Source: Ensifer oleiphilus
GTDB taxonomy: Bacteria; Pseudomonadota; Alphaproteobacteria; Rhizobiales; Rhizobiaceae
Assembly (NCBI RefSeq): GCF_013371465.1
Contig: NZ_JABWDU010000002.1
Coordinates: 1,095,666-1,159,665 of the forward strand
Direction of reading: 5' to 3'
Length of the DNA stretch: 64,000 bases
Shown: positions 33,780 to 42,719 of the stretch, in pieces
Layout: every line of letters begins with the position of its first letter
How positions within the stretch are numbered: position 1 is the first letter of the stretch
Notes under the pieces: generated by a model
Seen by the model: only the letters and a program-made list of their open reading frames with translations
What the model was told of the DNA's origin: nothing
Database searches by the model: none
Program-made: the position numbers and the translations under genes

Positions 33780-34733
33780 TCAGGCGTTGAGCAGGTAGGC
33801 GGCGGTCGCCTCATCGGTGATGATGCCGTTGATGATCCGGCCCTTGAGCGCTGCCTTGAGCGCCTCGTATTTGCGCCGTCCCTTTGCAAGCCCGATCACC
33901 GACGCATTGTCGCGGGATGGGAGCGGCACGGAAGCGACGCGATCGTTGAAGCTGCCGGTCATCAAGGCGCCGTCGTGGTCGAACATCCAGCCGCAAATCT
34001 CCCCGGCCGCGCCCGATTTCGTCAGCTGCCCCATTTCTTCCTGCGACAGAAATCCATCCTGGCATAGTGGCGCTTCCGGGCCGAGTTCACCGACACCGAC
34101 AAAGGCGACGTTGGCCTGCGCCCCGAGTTGCAGCGCCACCTGAACCAGGCTCTGGCTGTGCAGCACAGCGCGCTCCTCGGGCGATGAGGCAAGCACCGGC
34201 AACGGCATCGGGAAATGCCGCGCCTTGACCGCATCGGCCATGCTGAAGATGACGTTGTAATAGGCGGCCGAGCCGTCGAGACCGATATTGCCGGTCAGTG
34301 ACACGATCCGGTGCTGGGGACATTCCATCGCCGGCAGCTGGTCGATCGCCGCCTTCAGGGTGCGGCCGGTGCCGATCGCAAGCACCTGGGGTTCGGGCAA
34401 TTTGAGCCAGCGCTCGATCTCGGCAGCGCCGGCTTCAGCGATGCCGACCGTCGTCGAACTCGAGCCAGGATCGCTCGGCACCACGTCCACATGCCTGAGA
34501 TCGTATCTTTCGCGAAGCCTTTCGGCAGCCTCCAGGCATGCGGCAATCGGATGATCGAGCCGGACCTTGATCAGACGTTCTGCCATGGCGAGCGACACCA
34601 ACCGCTGAGCCGATTGGCGCGAGATGCCCATGACCGTGGCGATCTCGTCCTGGGTGCGACCGGCGACATAGTAGAGCCAGCCCGCGCGGGCAGCATCGTC
34701 AAGCCTGTTGTTCGCCTCGGCCCTGCGCGCCAT
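33780..34733 (-). CDS. smoC: SorC/DeoR-type sugar-binding transcriptional regulator
   Basis: This 317 aa regulator has an N-terminal helix-turn-helix (LYYVAGRTQDEIATVMGISRQSAQRLVSLAMAERLIKV) and a C-terminal SorC sugar-phosphate sensor domain (VLAIGTGRTLKAAIDQLP, TGNIGLDGSAAYYNVIFSMAD, NASVIGLAKGRRKYEALKAAL). It probably activates or represses the adjacent smo operon in response to a polyol. ATG 34733 has GGAG 9 nt upstream. A very long palindrome lies just upstream. The symbol is by position relative to smoEFGK and similarity to the Rhodobacter regulator, so it is tentative. Confidence 0.85.
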   Translation of the reverse strand: MARRAEANNRLDDAARAGWLYYVAGRTQDEIATVMGISRQSAQRLVSLAMAERLIKVRLDHPIAACLEAAERLRERYDLRHVDVVPSDPGSSSTTVGIAEAGAAEIERWLKLPEPQVLAIGTGRTLKAAIDQLPAMECPQHRIVSLTGNIGLDGSAAYYNVIFSMADAVKARHFPMPLPVLASSPEERAVLHSQSLVQVALQLGAQANVAFVGVGELGPEAPLCQDGFLSQEEMGQLTKSGAAGEICGWMFDHDGALMTGSFNDRVASVPLPSRDNASVIGLAKGRRKYEALKAALKGRIINGIITDEATAAYLLNA

Positions 34734-34758
34734 GCCAATTCTCCGTTTCCCCGGCGAC

Positions 34759-34797
34759 CGCAATGTCTTTGGGTCGAATCAACCCAAAAACATTGCG
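34759..34797. promoter_or_regulatory. 39-bp palindrome upstream of the SorC-family regulator
   Basis: The arms CGCAATGTcTTTGGGTcGA and TcAACCCAAAaACATTGCG are complementary around a central A with two mismatches. It ends 25 nt before the regulator's start codon, so it should overlap its promoter. SorC-family proteins are tetramers that use long symmetrical sites, making this the likely autoregulatory operator. No T-tract follows on either strand, so a terminator is unlikely. Confidence 0.6.
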
Positions 34798-35014
34798 ATC
34801 GCTACCCACACACTTTTCCTCATCCCGCTCTAATTTGCTGCCACTATTTGCCCCGCCCTGTCAAACAGCCGTCAAGAACAAGGACTTGGCAGGCTCGCCG
34901 AAAAGCCCGGATCGCAAGGCTTTCCGGTCTTATCTGCGTCAAACTTTTACCGTTTGATAAAAAAATAAAGCGTGTTACCGTTCCATCATCCTGAGAAGAC
35001 ATTGGGAGCCAAAA

Positions 35015-36376
35015 ATGGGAACGACACAATCTGGGATCCTCGGCGGCCGCCTGCCGCTCGCGGACTACGAAACCAATTTCTCCGACCTCCATCCAGCCCT
35101 CGACAGACACGAGGCTTTGGTCGCCTCCGACCGCTGTTACTTCTGTCATGATGCGCCATGCATGACGGCCTGTCCCACCTCCATCGATATCCCGCTGTTC
35201 ATTCGGCAGATATCGACGGGCAACCCGATCGGCTCGGCCAAGACCATTTTCGACCAGAACATTCTGGGCGGCATGTGCGCTCGCGTCTGTCCCACCGAAA
35301 CGCTCTGCGAGCAGGCCTGCGTGCGCAACACCGCCGAGGAGCGTCCGGTCGAAATCGGCCGCCTGCAACGGTACGCGACCGACATCGCGATGAAGGAGAA
35401 CAAGCAGTTCTACACCCGTGCGGCCTCCTCCGGCCAAAGGGTTGCCGTCGTCGGCGCCGGCCCGGCAGGGCTTGCCTGCGCCCATCGCCTCGCGGTGAAG
35501 GGCCACGAAGTCGTCATCTATGACGCGCGGGAAAAATCGGGCGGCCTCAACGAATATGGCATCGCCGCCTACAAGTCCGTCGACGATTTTGCCCAGAGCG
35601 AGGTCGACTACGTGCTGTCGATCGGCGGCATCGAAGTCCGCCACGGCCAGGCGCTCGGCCGCGATTTCTCGCTTGCCGATCTTAGCGAGCAGTATGACGC
35701 CGTCTTCCTCGGCCTCGGCCTTGCCGGTGTCAACGCGCTGCGCATCGAAGGCGAAAATGCCGAAGGCGTCGATGACGCCGTCGATTTCATCGCCGCCCTT
35801 CGCCAGTCGAAGACAAAGGCCGACATCGCCGTCGGTCGACGGGTCGTCGTTCTCGGCGGCGGCATGACCGCGATCGACGCCGCCGTACAGGCCAAGCTGC
35901 TTGGCGCCGAGGAGGTGACGATCTGTTACCGCCGCGGCAAGGAGCATATGAACGCGTCCGAATTCGAGCAGGATCTGGCGGCTTCGAAGGGCGTGACCAT
36001 CCGCCATTGGCTGCAGCCCAAGCGCATTGCGCTCAAGGACGACAAGGTTGCCGGCATCGAGCTCGAATACACCACGCTCGTTGATGGAAAGCTGACCTCG
36101 ACAGGAGAAACGGGTATCATTGCCGCCGACCAGATCTTCAAGGCGATCGGTCAGACCTTCGAGGCTTCGGGCCTCGGATCGCTTGAGTTCGAAGGTGGCC
36201 GCATCGTCGTCGACGACGAAGGCAAGACGTCGCTTGCCAATGTCTGGGCCGGCGGCGACTGCGTCGTGGGTGGCGAAGACCTGACGGTGTCGGCCGTCGC
36301 CAATGGGCGCGATGCCGCCGAAGCGATCAACCGGGCTTTCGCCGCGGCCATGCCGCAGGCGAGCGCCGTTGCATAA
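35015..36376 (+). CDS. preT: Dihydropyrimidine dehydrogenase subunit PreT (NADH-oxidising Fe-S flavoprotein)
   Basis: This 453 aa protein takes electrons from NAD(P)H and passes them to PreA for uracil/thymine reduction. The N-terminal Cys-rich domain binds [4Fe-4S] clusters (CYFCHDAPCMTACPTSIDIP, MCARVCPTETLCEQACVRN). FAD and NAD(P) Rossmann motifs follow (VAVVGAGPAGLACAHRL near residue 145; VVVLGGGMTAIDAAVQAK near 286). GGGAG lies about 6 nt before ATG 35015. It forms an operon with preA, 20 nt downstream. GltD-like proteins share this layout, but the partner gene settles the identity. Confidence 0.93.
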   Translation: MGTTQSGILGGRLPLADYETNFSDLHPALDRHEALVASDRCYFCHDAPCMTACPTSIDIPLFIRQISTGNPIGSAKTIFDQNILGGMCARVCPTETLCEQACVRNTAEERPVEIGRLQRYATDIAMKENKQFYTRAASSGQRVAVVGAGPAGLACAHRLAVKGHEVVIYDAREKSGGLNEYGIAAYKSVDDFAQSEVDYVLSIGGIEVRHGQALGRDFSLADLSEQYDAVFLGLGLAGVNALRIEGENAEGVDDAVDFIAALRQSKTKADIAVGRRVVVLGGGMTAIDAAVQAKLLGAEEVTICYRRGKEHMNASEFEQDLAASKGVTIRHWLQPKRIALKDDKVAGIELEYTTLVDGKLTSTGETGIIAADQIFKAIGQTFEASGLGSLEFEGGRIVVDDEGKTSLANVWAGGDCVVGGEDLTVSAVANGRDAAEAINRAFAAAMPQASAVA

Positions 36377-36396
36377 CGGATCGGGAGAACGGAACA

Positions 36397-37710
36397 ATGG
36401 CTGATCTTCGCAACAATTTTGTCGGCATCAAATCCCCGAACCCGTTCTGGCTGGCGTCCGCGCCGCCAACGGACAAGGCCTATAACGTCGAGCGCGCCTT
36501 CAAGGCGGGCTGGGGTGGCGTGGTCTGGAAGACGCTCGGCGAGGAAGGCCCGCCCGTCGTCAACGTCAACGGCCCGCGCTACGGCGCGATCTGGGGCGCC
36601 GACCGCCGGCTGCTGGGTCTCAACAACATCGAACTCATCACCGACCGCGACCTCTATGTGAACCTGCGGGAAATGAAGCAGGTCAAGATGAACTGGCCGG
36701 ACCGGGCCCTGATCGCCTCGATCATGGTGCCCTGCGAGGAACAGGCGTGGAAATCGATCCTTCCGCTGGTGGAAGAGACCGGCGCTGACGGCATCGAACT
36801 CAACTTCGGCTGTCCGCACGGCATGTCCGAGCGCGGCATGGGTGCTGCGGTCGGACAGGTGCCGGAATATATCGAAATGGTCGTACGCTGGTGCAAGCAG
36901 TACACGCGCATGCCCGTCATAACCAAGCTGACGCCGAATATCACCGATGTGCGCAAGCCGGCGCGCGCCGCCAAGGCCGGCGGCACCGATGCCGTGTCGC
37001 TGATCAACACGATCAACTCGATCGTCTCCGTTGACCTCGACAACTTCGCTCCGAACCCGACGGTCGGCGGCAAGGGCACCCATGGCGGCTATTGCGGCCC
37101 GGCGGTCAAGCCGATCGCGCTCAACATGGTCGCCGAGATCGCCCGCGATCCCGAGACCTACGGCCTGCCGATCTCGGGCATCGGCGGCATCACCACCTGG
37201 CGCGACGCGGCAGAGTTCCTTGTGCTTGGCGCCGGCAACGTCCAGGTCTGCACCGCGGCGATGACCTACGGCTTCAAGATCGTCGAGGAAATGATCTCGG
37301 GCCTCTCGGACTGGATGGACGCCAAGGGTCACCGCAACCTCGATGACATCACCGGCCGCGCCGTGCAGAATGTCACCGACTGGCAGTACCTCAACCTCAA
37401 CTACATCGCCAAGGCCAAGATCGATCAGGATTCCTGCATCAAGTGCGGCCGCTGTCACATCGCCTGCGAGGACACCTCGCACCAGGCGATCACCCAGTTC
37501 GTCAACGGCGTGCGCCATTTCGAGGTGATGGAAGACGAGTGCGTCGGCTGCAATCTCTGCGTCAACGTCTGTCCCGTCGAGAACTGCATCACCATGGAAG
37601 AGCTGCCGGCAGGCACCATGGATCAGCGCACCGGCAAACCCGTCGATCCGAACTATGCCAACTGGACAACGCACCCGAACAACCCGATGGCCCGCCAGGC
37701 CGCGGAGTAA
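36397..37710 (+). CDS. preA: Dihydropyrimidine dehydrogenase catalytic subunit PreA
   Basis: This 437 aa FMN and Fe-S enzyme reduces uracil or thymine to the dihydro form. A TIM-barrel dihydroorotate-dehydrogenase-like domain (residues about 1-310; INTINSIVSVDLDNFAPNP, PISGIGGITTWRDAAEFL) is followed by two C-terminal [4Fe-4S] motifs (CIKCGRCHIACEDTSHQA, CVGCNLCVNVCPVENCI). The active-site loop reads NFGCPHGMSERGMGAAVGQ; the position I would align to the mammalian general-acid Cys is Val here. The partner PreT is encoded immediately upstream. Confidence 0.94.
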   Translation: MADLRNNFVGIKSPNPFWLASAPPTDKAYNVERAFKAGWGGVVWKTLGEEGPPVVNVNGPRYGAIWGADRRLLGLNNIELITDRDLYVNLREMKQVKMNWPDRALIASIMVPCEEQAWKSILPLVEETGADGIELNFGCPHGMSERGMGAAVGQVPEYIEMVVRWCKQYTRMPVITKLTPNITDVRKPARAAKAGGTDAVSLINTINSIVSVDLDNFAPNPTVGGKGTHGGYCGPAVKPIALNMVAEIARDPETYGLPISGIGGITTWRDAAEFLVLGAGNVQVCTAAMTYGFKIVEEMISGLSDWMDAKGHRNLDDITGRAVQNVTDWQYLNLNYIAKAKIDQDSCIKCGRCHIACEDTSHQAITQFVNGVRHFEVMEDECVGCNLCVNVCPVENCITMEELPAGTMDQRTGKPVDPNYANWTTHPNNPMARQAAE

Positions 37711-37712
37711 GC

Positions 37713-37754
37713 AACGACGATGCCGCCGGCTTTTTGTCCGGCGGCGTCGTTTTG
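37713..37754. terminator. Bidirectional terminator between preA and the MDR gene
   Basis: GCCGCCGG pairs with CCGGCGGC around CTTTTTGT, with further pairing of AACGACG and GTCGTT outside, followed by TTTTG on the plus strand. It lies between the convergent preA and oxidoreductase genes. Confidence 0.7.
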
Positions 37755-37767
37755 AAATCGTGACCGA

Positions 37768-38790
37768 TCAGACCTCGACCACCACCTTGCCGAAGGCGCC
37801 GCGATCGAGATGCGCCAGCGCGTCGCGAAAGTCTTCGAAGCGGTAGCGCGCATCGACCACAGGCTTCAGCCCCGTCTGATCGACGGCAGCCACCAGATCC
37901 TCCAGCGCCCGGCGATGGGCGACACCGATGCCCTGAATGACAGGTGACTTCAGCAGCACCAAAGGTGCAGGCGCAGAAATCTCCGCACCCTCCAATACAC
38001 CGATAACCGAGATCCGACCCTGCACCGCCACCGCCTGCAGCGACCTGCCGAGATTTGCGCCGCCCGCAAGCTCCAGGATATGATCGGCACCGTGATCGTC
38101 GGTGATCTCAAGCACACGCTCGACCCAGTCTTCATTCACACGATCGATGCCGTGATCGGCGCCGAGGGCAAGCGCGCGATCGAGCTTGTCCCGGCTTGCC
38201 GACGTGACGATGACTTCGGCGCCATGCGCCTTGGCGATCTGCAAACCGAACAGGGAAACACCGCCCGTTCCCTGCACGACGACGCGGTCGCCGGCCTTCG
38301 GGCGCCCCTTCTCGACCAGCGCGTACCAGGCCGTCACACCGGCGCAGGGCAAGGTGCTCGCCTCGCCTTCGTCAACGCTCTTTGGCGCATGCACGAACCA
38401 GTCCTCAGGAAAGGCGACATATTCCGAAGCAACGCCCGGATTGAGCCCGCCAAGCGCAAACGAGGTCGGGTGACGCGCAGTCCCCGGTTTTTGCCCGTCG
38501 ATCCAGGTGGGATCGAAGACGGAAATGACGCGATCGCCGGCTCGAAAGCGCGTCACGCCGCTGCCAACCGCCTCGACGACGCCGGCCATGTCGGAGCCAG
38601 GCACGAAGGGGAAGGCAAGCCGCATGCCCATGCCGTTTTCGAGCACCAGCTTGTCGCGAAAATTGAGCGATATGGCCGTGGTTCGAACGAGCACTTCGCC
38701 CGGTTTCGCCTCCGGAACCGGACGTTCCGCGAGCTTGAGGTTCTGAGCGCCCAGCGCATCGATCGTCCACTGTTTCATCAGCCTTGCCAT
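37768..38790 (-). CDS. NAD(P)-dependent MDR-family alcohol dehydrogenase/quinone oxidoreductase
   Basis: This 340 aa medium-chain dehydrogenase/reductase has a GroES-like N-terminal domain (SLNFRDKLVLENGMG, VPGSDMAGVVEAVG) and a Rossmann domain (GDRVVVQGTGGVSLFGLQIAKAHGAEVIVTS). The typical zinc-ligand cysteines are not evident, so it is probably zinc-independent. Substrate unknown. ATG 38790 with AAGGA 6-7 nt upstream is preferred among three in-frame ATGs (38805, 38790, 38778). It is divergent from a LysR gene that probably regulates it. Confidence 0.88.
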   Translation of the reverse strand: MARLMKQWTIDALGAQNLKLAERPVPEAKPGEVLVRTTAISLNFRDKLVLENGMGMRLAFPFVPGSDMAGVVEAVGSGVTRFRAGDRVISVFDPTWIDGQKPGTARHPTSFALGGLNPGVASEYVAFPEDWFVHAPKSVDEGEASTLPCAGVTAWYALVEKGRPKAGDRVVVQGTGGVSLFGLQIAKAHGAEVIVTSASRDKLDRALALGADHGIDRVNEDWVERVLEITDDHGADHILELAGGANLGRSLQAVAVQGRISVIGVLEGAEISAPAPLVLLKSPVIQGIGVAHRRALEDLVAAVDQTGLKPVVDARYRFEDFRDALAHLDRGAFGKVVVEV

Positions 38791-38857
38791 GGTCTTTCCT
38801 TTCATCGGATTGATCTGATGGAAAAAGCATAGCGTTGAAGTTATCTCTCCAGTTGCG

Positions 38858-38874
38858 ATATGATTTCGTCATAT
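38858..38874. promoter_or_regulatory. LysR-type binding site in the MDR/lysR intergenic region
   Basis: ATATGA-TTTCG-TCATAT is a perfect inverted repeat that contains a T-N11-A LysR motif. It lies 23 nt before the lysR start and 68 nt before the oxidoreductase start, between divergent genes as is usual for this family. Confidence 0.6.
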
Positions 38875-38896
38875 TGGTTCCCTAAGGGATACAAAC

Positions 38897-39796
38897 ATGA
38901 GCTATCTCAGTGGCGTTTCGGTGTTTGTGGAAGCGGCAGACGCCGGCGGTTTTTCGGCTGCCGCCGAAAGGCTCAACCTGTCGCGTTCGGCCGTCGGCAA
39001 GACGGTGGCCAAGCTGGAACGAAGGCTCGGCGTTCGCCTGTTTCATCGCACCACCCGCACCCAGAGCCTGACCGACGAAGGCCAGTTGTTCTATGAGAAT
39101 TGTCTGAGGGCGCTCACTGAAATTAGGGCCGGTGAGGCGCTGCTGGAATCAGGAAAACAGGAAATTCAGGGGCGCCTGCGTCTGTCGATGCCGGTGCATT
39201 TCGGCCGCCAATGCATTATGCCGCTTCTGTCGGAACTGTTACGGCAGCATCCGCGCCTGGAGTTCGACCTGAACTTCAGCGACCGCAACGTCGATCTGGT
39301 CGAGGACGGTTTCGACCTCGCCATCCGGACCGGCCCACAACGAGGTGAGCCCGACCTGATGATGCGCAAGGTCGCCGATCAGCGCATGATCGTCTGCGCC
39401 TCCCCCGCCTACATCCAAGCGAACGGCGCGCCGAAGGCGATCGAAGATCTGTTGGCGCATCAGGCGATTCTCTACCGACGCAGCGGACAACCCCTCGCCT
39501 GGTCATTTCCGATAAAAGCCGGCCAGACCCAAACCGTAACCCCGCCCGCGCGATTGCGGCTCGACGACCTGACGTCGATCGCCGATGCGGCCGCCGACGG
39601 CTTCGGCATCGCCTGGCTGCCATGCTGGCTCGTCGGCAACCGCATCGCCTCCGGCTCGCTCGTGCAAATCCTGGCGGATGCGCCCGCTCTCTCCTACGAC
39701 ACCTATGTCGTCTGGCCGAAAACCCAATACATGCCGTCAAAGCTGCGCCTGCTCATCGATACGCTTGCGGCGCGCCTGCCGCCGATGATGGAATGA
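38897..39796 (+). CDS. LysR-family transcriptional regulator
   Basis: This 299 aa regulator has an N-terminal winged helix (LSGVSVFVEAADAGGFSAAAERLNLSRSAVGKTVAKLERRLGVRLFHR) and a LysR substrate-binding domain (RLRLSMPVHFGRQCIMPLLSELL, IADAAADGFGIAWLPCWLV). AAGGGA lies about 8 nt before ATG 38897. It is divergent from the MDR oxidoreductase gene; the effector is unknown, probably an aldehyde, quinone or related compound. Confidence 0.92.
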   Translation: MSYLSGVSVFVEAADAGGFSAAAERLNLSRSAVGKTVAKLERRLGVRLFHRTTRTQSLTDEGQLFYENCLRALTEIRAGEALLESGKQEIQGRLRLSMPVHFGRQCIMPLLSELLRQHPRLEFDLNFSDRNVDLVEDGFDLAIRTGPQRGEPDLMMRKVADQRMIVCASPAYIQANGAPKAIEDLLAHQAILYRRSGQPLAWSFPIKAGQTQTVTPPARLRLDDLTSIADAAADGFGIAWLPCWLVGNRIASGSLVQILADAPALSYDTYVVWPKTQYMPSKLRLLIDTLAARLPPMME

Positions 39797-40025
39797 ACCG
39801 GCATGTCAGAGTGGCCACCAGAGGCACAAGCGCGGATCAAAGATCAGCGGGCATTGCTGTTGCGGCCACCCCTTCGTTAGCCCATCGAGCTCTGGCAGCC
39901 AAACCCCGCCGAATAGCGCTGTCCGGCAATGACGCGCAAGACACGATAACGAAACAGATTGTGTAGAAAAGGTAAGTTGTCGGCGTATGCGATCTGGATA
40001 ATAAAGGGAGAAATAACCGAAGCCG

Positions 40026-41732
40026 GTGTTTCGCCGGCAGAGCCGGGCTCGCTATTTGACGATCATTTCCGCTAATAGACGCAAGCGCATACACCTCGTC
40101 TCCGGGGCAGTGCTTGGTACGTTCATCCTTGCGCATTTCCTGAATCATTCGCTCGGCCTGATCTCCGTCGAGGCCATGGAAGCCGGCCGCAAGGTTTTCA
40201 ACGTCGTCTGGCACAGCGTGCCAGGCACGATCCTGCTTTATGGGGCGCTGCTGGCACATTTCATCATGGCGCTCGATAGCCTCTATCGCCGCCAGACGCT
40301 GCGCATGCCGATGGGCGAGGCGCTGAAGATCATCTTTGGCCTCAGCCTGCCGTTCCTGCTGATCGGTCACGTCACCGCGACGCGGGTCGAGCCGCTTTTA
40401 ACCGGCGTGGAAGCCGACTATCCTGGCATGTTGCGTGTGCTCTGGTCGAACTGGACCAACACCACCCGCCAGTCGCTCGCCCTGCTGCTCGCCTGGAGCC
40501 ACGGCTGTCTCGGCGCCTGGTTCTGGATGCGCGGGCGGACCTGGTTTCCGCGCTACGAGATCCTGCTCTATACGGTCGCAATCCTCGTGCCGATCTTCGC
40601 GCTTCTCGGATTCTTCAGTGGCGCCCGCTCGCTGGAGCGCGTCTATGAAGAGCATGGCGGCTATGGCGACCGTGCGGAAATCAGGCCAGCCTACGACGTC
40701 GATCTGCTGGAAAATATCCGGTTCGGCCTCTATCTCGGCTTTGCCGGACTGATCGCCGGCACCTTCATCTTGCGCATCCTGCCCAAAGGCGGGCGCATCC
40801 GCGTGCGCTATCCCGACGGCCGCGTTGCCACGGTCAATCTCGGCTTCAGCGTGCTGGAGGCGAGCCGCGCCGCCGGCATTCCGCATGTCTCGGTCTGTGG
40901 TGGACGCGGCCGCTGCTCGACCTGCCGCGTGCGGGTGATCCAGGGCCTCGAAGGCAACCCCGGGCCAGAAGACGCCGAGCTTGCGACGCTGATGCGGATC
41001 GGCGCGCCCGACAATGTGCGCCTGGCCTGCCAGTTCCGCCCCGTTCACAACGTCACCGTCGTGCCCATTCTCGATACCGACAGCATCGGCATCAAGAAGC
41101 AGCTGGTGCGCCAGGATGGCGAGGGCCGCGAGCGGCGAATCGCCGTGCTCTTCTGCGACCTGCGCGGCTTTACCAGCATCGCCGAGCACAAGCTGCCCTT
41201 CGATACCGTCTTCCTCTTGAACCGCTATTTCGAGATGGTCGGCGAGGCGGTGGAGGATTCCGGCGGCGTCATCGACAAGTTCATCGGCGATGGCGCGCTC
41301 GCGATCTTCGGCCTGAAGAATTCCTTCGCCGAGGCGTGCCAGCAATCGCTTGCCGCTGCCGTACGCATCTCCAAGGGTATCGATGCGCTCAACCAGACCT
41401 TCGAGGGAGAACTGGACGAGCCGCTCAGGATCGCGATCGGTATGCATGCCGGCCCCGCCATCATCGGCGAGATCGGCTATGGCCAGGCAACGTCGCTGAC
41501 CGCCGTCGGCGATACCATCAACACCGCGAGCCGGCTCGAGGGCCTTGCCAAGGAGCACGACGCTCAGCTTGCCGTCTCGGCCGAACTCGTCAACCGCGCC
41601 GGCGTGGTGATGGAGGCGCACAAGCGGCTTGACATCAGCCTTCGCGGACGCCAGGCGACACTCGAAACCTGGATCGTCGAGGACGCCGGCGATATCGCCA
41701 GGGCCTTGCAACCGTCACCCGCTCCGGCTTAG
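40026..41732 (+). CDS. Membrane class III adenylate cyclase with cytochrome b-like and [2Fe-2S] domains
   Basis: This 568 aa protein is a predicted redox-sensing adenylate cyclase. Residues about 20-250 form five or six membrane helices with several intramembrane His (His37, His78, His115, His159) like a succinate-dehydrogenase-type cytochrome b. Residues about 255-350 form a ferredoxin domain with Cys291, Cys297, Cys300 and Cys335 (CGGRGRCSTC, LACQF). The C-terminal class III cyclase domain has metal-binding Asp378 and Asp422 (FCDLRGFTS, FIGDGALAIFG) and Lys418, consistent with ATP as substrate. Start GTG 40026 lacks a well-placed ribosome site and is uncertain. Haem binding is inference. 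Confidence 0.87.
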   Translation: MFRRQSRARYLTIISANRRKRIHLVSGAVLGTFILAHFLNHSLGLISVEAMEAGRKVFNVVWHSVPGTILLYGALLAHFIMALDSLYRRQTLRMPMGEALKIIFGLSLPFLLIGHVTATRVEPLLTGVEADYPGMLRVLWSNWTNTTRQSLALLLAWSHGCLGAWFWMRGRTWFPRYEILLYTVAILVPIFALLGFFSGARSLERVYEEHGGYGDRAEIRPAYDVDLLENIRFGLYLGFAGLIAGTFILRILPKGGRIRVRYPDGRVATVNLGFSVLEASRAAGIPHVSVCGGRGRCSTCRVRVIQGLEGNPGPEDAELATLMRIGAPDNVRLACQFRPVHNVTVVPILDTDSIGIKKQLVRQDGEGRERRIAVLFCDLRGFTSIAEHKLPFDTVFLLNRYFEMVGEAVEDSGGVIDKFIGDGALAIFGLKNSFAEACQQSLAAAVRISKGIDALNQTFEGELDEPLRIAIGMHAGPAIIGEIGYGQATSLTAVGDTINTASRLEGLAKEHDAQLAVSAELVNRAGVVMEAHKRLDISLRGRQATLETWIVEDAGDIARALQPSPAPA

Positions 41733-41777
41733 GTGGTGGGCGCATATGCGCCTACCACCTGCAGTTTGGAAGCCAGC

Positions 41778-42707
41778 ATGAAACAGGACGTCTCGCCGAA
41801 AACCGCGCACCAGAGCCACGCCAAGGGCGTCGAAAAACTCAAGGCGCATCTGGCGATGCTGACCTTTTCGGCGCTGATTGCCGGCTCCTTCTCTTTCGGC
41901 GGCCTGGCGGCTCAGCATATGGGCGCAGGTCCGCTGACGCTCTGGCGCTACCTCCTGACCGTCGTCGTGCTTGGCGCGCTCACCTTCGGTTATGCCCGGG
42001 TGCCGTTTCAGATCCCAAAACAATTATGGCGCTTCCTCATCCTCGGTGGGCTGATCGCCGTCTACATGCTGACGATGTTCAAGGCGCTGGAGTTTACCGA
42101 TCCTGTTTCGACGGGCGCAGTGTTCACGCTGATGCCGCTGCTAAGTGCGGGCTTTGCCTTCCTGCTGCTCGGCCAGCACACCCGCCCCGGCGTGCTCGCC
42201 GGCCTCATCATCGCCGCACTCGGCGCCGTCTGGGTGATCTTTCGCGCCAACATCCAGGCGATCCTCGCCTTCGACATCGGCCAGGGTGAGTTGATCTTCT
42301 TCGTCGGCGTGATCTGCCACGCGATCTACGTGCCGCTGATCCGCAAGTTCGACCGTAAGGAAAACCCCTTTGCCTTCGGTTTCTGGGTTGCCGCCTGCAC
42401 CGTGCCGTGGCTCCTGGTGCCCGGCGCCGCCGGTCTTGCCACCACTGACTTCGCCAGTCTCCCAGCCATCGTCTGGATCGCCGTCGTCTATCTCGCGGTC
42501 GTAACGACAGCGATTACCTTCCTGTTGCTGCAGTTCGCATCGATGCGACTGCCATCGTCGAAGGTGCTTGGCTACGGTTATCTGACGCCGAGCTTCATCA
42601 TTCTGCTTGAAGGCATTCTCGGCCATGGCTGGGTCAGCCTGCCTGTCCTCGCCGGGGCCCTGACGACCGCCTGCGGGCTGGCGTTGATGGCGCTTTTGCC
42701 GGATTAA
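41778..42707 (+). CDS. EamA/DMT-superfamily transporter
   Basis: This 309 aa inner-membrane protein has two EamA repeats and ten predicted helices (LAMLTFSALIAGSFSFGGLAA; LWRFLILGGLIAVYMLTMFKAL; VIWIAVVYLAVVTTAITFLLLQF). These carriers export or import small metabolites; substrate unknown. ATG 41778 has GGAAG 7 nt upstream. It lies 45 nt after the cyclase gene and converges on rutR, within the pyrimidine locus. Confidence 0.88.
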   Translation: MKQDVSPKTAHQSHAKGVEKLKAHLAMLTFSALIAGSFSFGGLAAQHMGAGPLTLWRYLLTVVVLGALTFGYARVPFQIPKQLWRFLILGGLIAVYMLTMFKALEFTDPVSTGAVFTLMPLLSAGFAFLLLGQHTRPGVLAGLIIAALGAVWVIFRANIQAILAFDIGQGELIFFVGVICHAIYVPLIRKFDRKENPFAFGFWVAACTVPWLLVPGAAGLATTDFASLPAIVWIAVVYLAVVTTAITFLLLQFASMRLPSSKVLGYGYLTPSFIILLEGILGHGWVSLPVLAGALTTACGLALMALLPD

Positions 42708-42719
42708 TCCCAAGGGAAT

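Noticed and set aside
34940-34975. Possible RutR site TTTACCGTTTGATAAA before preT
   Set aside because: Only partial symmetry and poor fit to TTGACCANNTGGTCAA; not strong enough to call, although RutR control of preT-preA would make sense.
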